From NCBI GenBank assembly GCA_963854835.1, contig OY978525.1, positions 70,929,232-70,993,231 on the forward strand: a stretch of 64,000 nucleotides of DNA, given 5' to 3'. Source of the DNA: Megamerina dolium. Its lineage: Eukaryota; Arthropoda; Insecta; Diptera; Megamerinidae. Below are positions 57,218 through 64,000 of this stretch, in pieces (position 1 is the stretch's first letter; every line of letters begins with the position of its first letter). The position numbers and the translations under genes are program-made. Below the pieces are notes generated by a model. The model saw only the letters and a list, made by a program, of their open reading frames with translations. It was not told the origin of the DNA and ran no database searches.

Positions 57218-57745
57218 TAGCCTAGACAGACGGCAGCCTAATTCCGGATTACCGACGCACTTAATCCGAATAAAATAATAACCTGACAGACGGCAGTATT
57301 GCGGATTAACTAAATGTCTGATTGCTGTTTTATTAGGTCTGTCCACTTACATTACTATCACTATCAATTTCTGTCATCTGTCACTCTCGATATGAGAAAA
57401 TCTACAAGAAGTACGTGAACTCAAAACTATCAGAAACTTGTAAATTGACATTCACCATTCGTAATTGACAGCTGGATTTATTTGTTCGCCAACACTTTTC
57501 ATGTTGAAAACTGTTAAGAATTGTTGAAAGTTTTTTACAAGCGAACACACCTAATATTTTGTAAAATGGATGGAGAAAAATTCACAATAGACCATTTTCA
57601 GCAGTGTTGCCATAGCAAATTGCCGTAATCCTCTTTTATTTTGAGAATTAACTCATAGAGTATATGCGGATTAGCTGCAGTTAATGCCCGAGTTAATTCG
57701 AATTAACTCGGTAATCCGGAATTAGGCTGCCGTCTGTCTAGGCTC
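57218..57745. mobile_element. PIF/Harbinger-type MITE, copy 2
   Basis: Ends TAGCCTAGACAGACGGCAGC and GCTGCCGTCTGTCTAGGCTC, flanked by TTA at 57215-57217 and 57746-57748. It aligns end to end with 35405-35912, including internal GACAGACGGCA repeats and TTGTTAAGAATTGTTGAAAG-like sequence. 528 bases, no coding capacity. One base of the outermost right end has changed. Confidence 0.85.
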
Positions 57746-57748
57746 TTA

Positions 57749-59685
57749 ATTAACTTACTTAACTAGATTTACTAACTCACTGACTGCATTCATTTCAGGC
57801 CTTGTCTTAGTTTATATAGCCTAAAATATATATCATAATTTACAATTTAACCCCATTTCAGTATAAAAGAATTTCTGAAGAAATGGCAATTTCTTCAGTA
57901 GGTCAATTCATTGCAATTGCTTCAGTAGGTCATATTTATAACTTATTTTTAGTAAGTCATCATTATTATTTGTAGTTTATACTTCTTGTTGTAAATATTG
58001 TGCATGCGTTCACTATTATGTATGCCTGGTTGCTGCTTATTTTGTTTTCTTTTCACTGTGTATGGTTGTTGAATTATTTCATAATCATATAGCGAGGTTC
58101 TTTTTTTATTGTTTATTATTTTATTTATTGTTTATTTATTACTTTTCTTCTTCTTCGTTCTTTGTTTTTCATGATTGTGAAATTGTTCAACAATCATGCA
58201 GTGAAGTACGATGACGCTAACTACGCATTTTTATAAATATAGTACAACCCATTTTAGCCAATGATAATTACATTATGCATAGTGTGTCGATTATCATTAA
58301 TTAATGGTTACAGTAAATACACCTAATAGAATAACATAACGATAATAATAATATTACTATAACATTTGTAGTGAATCAAAACGCATAAATTAGATGAACA
58401 TTATTTTGACTCACAACATCCCTCCACCCATTATGAAGAAAAAATTATCAATTTAAAAGATTGATAGTTTTTTCTTTTACAAATTGTTTTTACAAATTGT
58501 GTAGATTAAATATTTTTAGTTTTAAAACGTATATACTGTGTATTTATATGTGCATCTTAATATTTTATACCTATCTTTATAACTTATTAACTTCTACTGG
58601 CAATCTACCACTTCGGATGCTGATGTTCTTGGTTTCTGTTGAGCCGCTTTCTTCTGTTGTACTGTGGTTAGACGAAATTCTTGTTAATTCCGCCGTGGCT
58701 TTTTATTTTGTTCTCGATGTTGAAACTGATTTTATGTGTCGAAGAGGATTTATTTGGAACGTAGAATTTTGCTCGCTGCACTGCACTCTTTTATCTTTGC
58801 GTTTTCAGGTGTGATGTTGACCATAGTTGTAATCGGCTGAGTAGTAGGACTAAATTTTTTTTTCTCTTTCATTGGTGCTACTGTTGTATACCACGTAGAT
58901 TTCTTGCTTACCGTGATATACCGTGATGTCCAACGTTCAAATGGTTATTACATTACTCCTTTGTAGCATCAGTGTTGTTGTTACTCCATTGTAGCATCAG
59001 CGTTGTTTAGGTGTTATCGTGTCTCCTTTTTATACCTGTGTGACTGACGATTTAATCTGCTGATTAAGTGCTTATCTTTGCAATGTTTATACTTCAACAC
59101 TATTTACAAAATAGAAGCTCAATTCACGTGTTTTATCAGGTATGTTCATTTTCTCTCAACATACCGCATTCAATGAATGAACAACAACTTGCAGTGTAAT
59201 TTTTTTGTATGCAACAGTATGCAACAGTGCTAAGATATATCGTGTCATGTAACTTCGACTCGATTACCTATTTGGTCTCCGCTAACATTGCTGTATAAAT
59301 TTTTTCCGGTGTGTCTTAACCTTACTGGATAAGTTGTCTTTCTACTGTGTTCACGTTCCCCTCTCCTTGAGATGGCGAGATTACCAGTAATATACCTATT
59401 CAATTATTTTATACAAAATTTAAAACTTACTTTTATTACTTACTTTCACGTGTGAAAGTCACCAATAAGAGTGGACGTGTTTCGCATCTCTCCTTTGATA
59501 GAGTCGAAAAAGTGATTGTTTTCGGTAAAAAAAAAAATATTTTACGAAAAGACGCTAAGAAATTCAAGGAGTTATCTCGGTGATTTTTTATTGCTTATAC
59601 AGATAAGAAAAAATAACTTTAAAATCAAAGAAAAAAAATAAATAAATAAAATAATAATATCGTTTGCAAACATTTTGTTTATAAT
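57749..59685. other. Non-coding spacer, possibly the 5' region of the Jockey element at its end
   Basis: No recognised coding sequence. The last few hundred bases before 59686 may be the LINE's 5' UTR, but there is no second copy in the window to test this. Confidence 0.4.
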
Positions 59686-61692
59686 ATGAGTGTTCAGCGC
59701 TCTCCTCTCCGGCAACGGCAATCGCCTGTTAATGTGTGTGTAAACAATAATTTGCAATCACCCGCGCAAACCCCCTCGATAAGTATGTATGTGTATGTAT
59801 GTGGCACTTAAAGCCCCAAAGGGCTCATTGGCCGAGCTTCTCTTCCATTACTGTTGTGCGTCTTAAATTTTGGACAGTATTAGAATGGACCTACTTATTT
59901 TAGCCGGTTCCGAACGGCAGAACACTTGTGACATCACTTTTTCTGAGCTTTGTCACAGAGTTCTTTTTAGAAGCTTTTTCATGGCAAGTTGTTACTGTCG
60001 GAAGAATTGCCAATTGCTTACCGACAGGTGGGTACCGTTCGAAAGAAAAATCTTTTCGATATTAAATTTGTTATGCATCAGCCGGGTATTGAACCACGAC
60101 CTACAGATCAGAAGGCGAATACACTAACCACTGAGCTACGGCACCCTCGATAAGTGCATTATCAAAAAAAACAGTTGATACACACTGCACAAGTGAAAGT
60201 AACAGTGCAAATCTTTTGCCTGTACATATTCCTCACTCTAACACTACATCAAAATTTGCAACAACAATAAATACAGACAAAAAAAATAATTTGTTCTCTC
60301 GGGATATACTATCTCCCTCTATACCGTGGAGTGTACAATGCGCTTCTCCTGCTGTAACAATAACAGGTACAACATCAAAGCAAACAAATAACGGCCTTTC
60401 TACTGAAGTGCATGACCCAGTAGTAAAAGCAACTAGTGCGATGACTAATAAAGAACCAGTTGCTGTTCAAACTGGAATTGATCGCTACATTACTGTAGTA
60501 AAGCGAAAAAGAAGTCCCCAAAATTCAAAACAAATGAATTCAACAAAAATTCAACAGCAGAACACTACCTATTAGATTCACTACTATTAGTTCGGAAAAT
60601 AGATTCGCTCTGCTTTCAGGTGAAGAAAGTGACGAAAATATTATCTCCAAGAAAAATTTCAAACCCCCACCCATTTTCTTAAGAGAACGCAACTCAGATA
60701 AGTTGATTTCTAGACTTACAAGTCTTATAGGACCAAAGAATTTCCACGTTGTTCCTATTCGCAAAGGCCAAATTGAGGAAACGAAAGTGCAAATCTACAG
60801 CGAAACTCATTATCGCAAAGTAATTGCGGAATTTGATGCTGTAAAAAAGAATTACTACACATATCAGCTAAAAAGTAGTAAGGGCTTAATCGTTGTACTC
60901 AAAGGCGTCGAAACCAACGTTGATATTAACGAAATCAAACTTGCCCTTCAGGAAGAAGGGTTTCAAGCCAAAACAGTATTCAACATTCTCAACAAGAGCA
61001 ATATACCTCAACCGTTATCTCGTATTGAGCTTCAGCCTGAAACAAAACCCCTACAAAAAGGTGAAGTACACCCCGTATATAAAATTCGATATTTATTGCA
61101 TCGCAAAATCACAATCGAAGAACCCCATAAGAGAACTGGACCTCCTCAGTGCAGTAACTGCCAATAATATGGACATACTAAGACATATTGTACCCTGCCA
61201 GCTGTTTGTGTGATTTGTGGAGATCTCCATAAATCAAACATATGCCCAAAATCTAAAGGCGATGCTAGCATGAAAAAATGCAACAATTGTGGACGTAATC
61301 ACACCGCAAATTATAGAGGTTGCCCCGTATATACAACCCTAAAGCTAAATTTCTCCGCTAGCAATCAACCTCTAAAACCAGTTGAGCAAACTCAGATAGC
61401 CAACTCAAGTAAGAGACAAAATATTGATGCAACACAATTCTTCTCTGCAATCCCAAACAAGAATCAAACCAATTCATACGCTAGTGTGTTAAAACAAAAC
61501 CCACACCAACAAAGCAATGTAAATAATGAGCAGAAACACTCACTGCCCACCCAACAGCCAAGTACCCTTGAACATTTGCTTCAAACATTAATTCAGAATA
61601 TGAAACAATTCATGAACTCAATGCAAACAATGATGCAAGAAATGATGAAAAATCAATCGATGTTACTCCAAACATTGCTATCCAGACCATGA
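59686..61692 (+). pseudogene. Jockey-type LINE ORF1 (gag-like), interrupted by a SINE
   Basis: Starts at ATG 59686 (MSVQRSPLRQRQSPVNV). The SINE at 59785-60146 splits it. Across the duplicated target the frame resumes exactly (QTPSIS before; SISALSKKTVDTH after). A slip near 60560 moves to the frame with ENRFALLSGEE, the signature of Jockey ORF1s. The RNA-binding PRE region follows (KGLIVVLKGVETNVDINEIK), then three Cys-His knuckles (CSNCQ..YGHTKTYC, CVICGDLHKSNIC, CNNCGRNHTANYRGC), the first with a TAA at 61165-61167. The C-terminus is Met/Gln-rich. ORF1 ends with TGA overlapping the ORF2 ATG (ATGA, 61689-61692). It is a nucleic-acid chaperone that coats the element RNA. Confidence 0.85.
59785..60146 (-). 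mobile_element. tRNA-derived SINE, copy 7 (in LINE ORF1)
   Basis: Target duplication TCGATAAGT at 59776-59784 and 60147-60155 (the neighbouring CCC is shared with the SINE end). Minus strand: GGGTGCCGTAGCTCAGTGGT head, B box GGTTCAATACCC, full body. The tail is (CATA)n instead of a T-run. Confidence 0.9.
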
Positions 61693-62253
61693 GTTGTCTC
61701 AAGATATGCCACTGGAACGCCAACGGCTTAAGCCAGTACCGTTTGGAGCTAATTCAATTCCTTGAATCCAACCAGATCAACATAATGATGATATCTGAGA
61801 TAAAAAGCAGAATAAAACATCATGTTCTCGAAGATTTCAGTAGCGTCTACTTGCAAGCAACATCTATATGTCTGGAAGAATACATCTCTAAACTAGTAAT
61901 ATCTGCGATATACTGTCTCCCATGATACAGTATTACCGAACAGCAATATAAAGAATTTTTCTCAAGTCTTGGTAGCAAATTTTTGGTTGCTGGCGATTTC
62001 AACGCCAAACACACTCACTTGGGCTCCCGCTTAATAACTCCAAAAGGCAGAAGACTATGTTCAATCATCACTAACCACGGCTACGATGTTATTTCAAATG
62101 GTCAACCGACATATTGGCCGACGGACAAGAGGAAAATACCCGATCTCATAGACTTTGGAGTCGCCGAAGGTTTGCAGATGGAAAATATCTCCACAGAGTG
62201 TAATTATGATCTATCATCTGACCACTCACCCACGGTAATATGTATAAAATCAC
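61689..62253 (+). pseudogene. Jockey-type ORF2, endonuclease part only
   Basis: MSCLKICHWNANGLSQ (catalytic Asn) and IMMISEIKS (catalytic Glu) begin the endonuclease. A deletion follows directly, so that part of the next strand-helix unit is missing. ATSICLEEYISKLVISAIYC continues to a TGA at 61923, then VAGDFNAKHTHLGSR (catalytic Asp/Asn) and YDLSSDHSPTVICI (Asp-His). The RT is absent because a BEL LTR begins at 62254. Inactive. Confidence 0.85.
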
Positions 62254-62869
62254 TGTCTACGTCAGATTGACTTTGCGCCTACTTGGGTACTTTCCCCCCT
62301 AAAATGAGGGAATGGGTTGAGTGGTGATCTGGCACCACCAGTGCTGCTAACTCTTCCCATTCCTATCATATCCCAGTACTGTTTTATTTTCCTTTCTCAC
62401 TCTCTCTCTCTCCGTATATTTCTTTTTCCCGTTTCTCCACTCTCTCGCTCTCAACCCACATGTTTATTTTTTCCTATTCTCCACTCTCTCCATCCCACTC
62501 TCCATGTGTTTTCTCCTCTTCTTGTTTTGGGTGGTTTTTTTGTTTTGATTATTGTGGCTAAACAACTACCTAAGAAAAGGAGTGTGCGATTCCCGAAGCT
62601 ACAAAAATTTGAAAGTTATTTAAAAATAAAAAACCCAAGTTCTCAGGCAGCGCGCAAAGTATCTTACTCCCGATTATTATAAATACATTTTAAGTTTAAT
62701 TTAAATAAAGTGTAATATTAAAAGTGAAATAGAAGTGTGTGTTTTACATTGCAACAACAACCCCAGCAACATCACAATCATCACACAGCTATCCGCAAGT
62801 ACTACCTCATAGGCGAGTGAACCAGACGCAGCAAGCCCACCGGCATCACTTCCCGCTCTCCGCTGAATA
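62254..62869 (+). repeat. 5' LTR of a BEL/Pao element
   Basis: Begins TGTCTACGTCAGATTGAC inside the Jockey ORF2, contains CT-rich U3-like sequence at 62390-62520, and ends just before the primer site at 62871. The end position is uncertain by about 20 bases. Diverged from the solo LTR at 51534 but with the same landmarks. Confidence 0.72.
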
Positions 62870-62870
62870 T

Positions 62871-62889
62871 TGGTCCTTCGAGCCGGATT
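62871..62889 (+). other. Primer-binding site, tRNA-Tyr
   Basis: TGGTCCTTCGAGCCGGATT is complementary over 19 bases to the 3' end of fly tRNA-Tyr (acceptor stem CCTTCGA, ending ATCCGGCTCGAAGGA plus CCA), as I recall it. Confidence 0.85.
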
Positions 62890-63869
62890 TGGCTCGCAGC
62901 ATTTGGTAAGCCTAAATTGGCAATAAAGGTACGTTGCATGGTACATATTCGTGTACATTATATTACATATAGTACATACAACACATACATACTACTTATA
63001 TTTTCATACATGTACTCGTATGTATGAAAAATAAGGTTTGATATTGTTGCTTCTTCAAAGTTGTTGATTACATCCCGCTACATCCCGCTCAAAGCAATAA
63101 AACTTACATCAGAAATTGGTAAAACGATATTATTGTTGGTTTTATTTTATTTTTCTCCTACCAATACCCCCTCTCTAACTTACAGCGAATCTCTCGCTGA
63201 GTTACATATCACTCCCTGAATACACTCTCTCATATAGACGAGAATTGAAAAGAAAGAAACCCATTTTATTTTACAACACAATATACTATCGGACATTGAT
63301 GTTGTTTTACCGACGGCAAAACATACTTTCGTTTGCTCTATTTGGTTTTGTTCCTGCCTACTAATTTCCCCTCATAATTGGAGGTGTAGTTAAGTGGTAT
63401 ATGTGCAATAACAATATCGTGATCGTATCTCACCCATATTACATACACATACCATTTGCATTAAAACTAATCAAAGCTAATTAGCAAATACACTAAGTGA
63501 TCTCAAGAGAGACTACACAAATAACATACACATATATATACGCGTTACATGCTATTTGCCTGTTGTTAATAAAAACACCAACAACAATCAGTGCATAATA
63601 CTTGCCGTTTGTCTTCCTTGGTTTGGGTCTATGCTTATATACTTTATAATATTAAGTATATAAAATCCAGCATCAGGTAAAACAATCCCACTAATGAAAA
63701 TAGGCCTGCTGATCCCTTAAATTTTTCTCAAACGAATTTTGAAAAAAAATAAAATAAAATAATTGTTACACAATACATATTATCGCTTGATATTCAAGTT
63801 TAATTACGATTTTGAATTGAAATAAAGCGCGCGCACTGATTTTTACCCGAATTCATCCCGAATAATAAA
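62890..63869 (+). other. BEL/Pao untranslated leader
   Basis: About 980 bases between the primer site and the gag ATG. It has no open frame with similarity and is AT-rich, with scattered AATAAA. Confidence 0.6.
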
Positions 63870-64000
63870 ATGACGTCTAACCTCAAGCGGTTTAAAGCTG
63901 TAGTGGAGGAAATCCACACATTTGACCGATACTTCCAAACCCTCAGTGAAGATTCCCACAGCACTTTCACACTGGATATACAGAGAAAGGATTTTGAGAC
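63870..64000 (+). CDS. BEL/Pao gag, N-terminus (cut by window edge)
   Basis: ATG at 63870 opens MTSNLKRFKAVVEEIHTFDR, then YFQTLSEDSHSTFTLDI, open to the window end (43 codons). The Leu-Lys-Arg, Val-Val-Glu and acidic pattern resembles the start of BEL/Pao (roo-like) gag proteins, and position behind a tRNA-Tyr primer site supports it. Whether the element is complete cannot be judged from this window. Confidence 0.7.
   Translation, partial: MTSNLKRFKAVVEEIHTFDRYFQTLSEDSHSTFTLDIQRKDFE

Overview
This is eukaryotic nuclear DNA, very AT-rich, from an insect and most likely a higher fly. The signs are: the last coding exon of what looks like a grainyhead gene at 22256-22382; mariner transposons of the DD41D type, a group first described from tephritid fruit flies; primer-binding sites that match fly-type tRNA-Phe and tRNA-Tyr; and long (TA)n arrays. 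A tephritid is plausible but not proven. Apart from that one exon I recognise no host gene. Almost everything else I can name is transposable elements, and many of them sit inside one another.

Layout. 1-5100: an RTE-type LINE (minus strand), a DD34D mariner carrying a tRNA-derived SINE, and a mariner remnant between two TA arrays. 6574-21827: a near-perfect 15.3 kb palindrome centred at about 14459. Each arm carries LINE fragments, two SINEs, an RTE fragment, a mariner fragment and a DD41D mariner; a 200-N gap lies in the right arm. A third, direct-orientation copy of the palindrome centre (21828-22089) leads straight into the grainyhead exon. 22383-27260: probable 3' untranslated sequence, a fold-back MITE and TA arrays. 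27261-29461: a long-armed fold-back element that holds an RTE copy (13-bp target duplication) and a SINE. 30193-33300: the most complete RTE copy. 33300-38750: mostly anonymous DNA with a LINE 3' end and a Harbinger-type MITE. 39711-50977: a second palindrome. Its left arm contains a young 4.7 kb Ty3/gypsy element (identical LTR sequence, intact gag and pol, 5-bp target duplication) that the right arm lacks. 51534-54500: a solo BEL-like LTR, a fifth RTE locus and a SINE with a 16-bp target duplication. 54968-57745: an hAT-like remnant, a truncated SINE and a second Harbinger-type MITE. 59686-62253: a Jockey-type LINE with a SINE inside its ORF1. 62254-64000: the start of a BEL/Pao element (LTR, tRNA-Tyr primer site, beginning of gag).

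There is no operon logic. The functional units are the elements themselves. The best preserved is the Ty3/gypsy element, whose gag and pol lie in one frame separated by a single UAA. The most interesting items are a SINE family with a T-rich 3' tail and at least nine copies here, the two palindromes (the first shaped like an assembly fold-back, the second with arms that truly differ), and the repeated placing of TA-targeting transposons inside (TA)n arrays.
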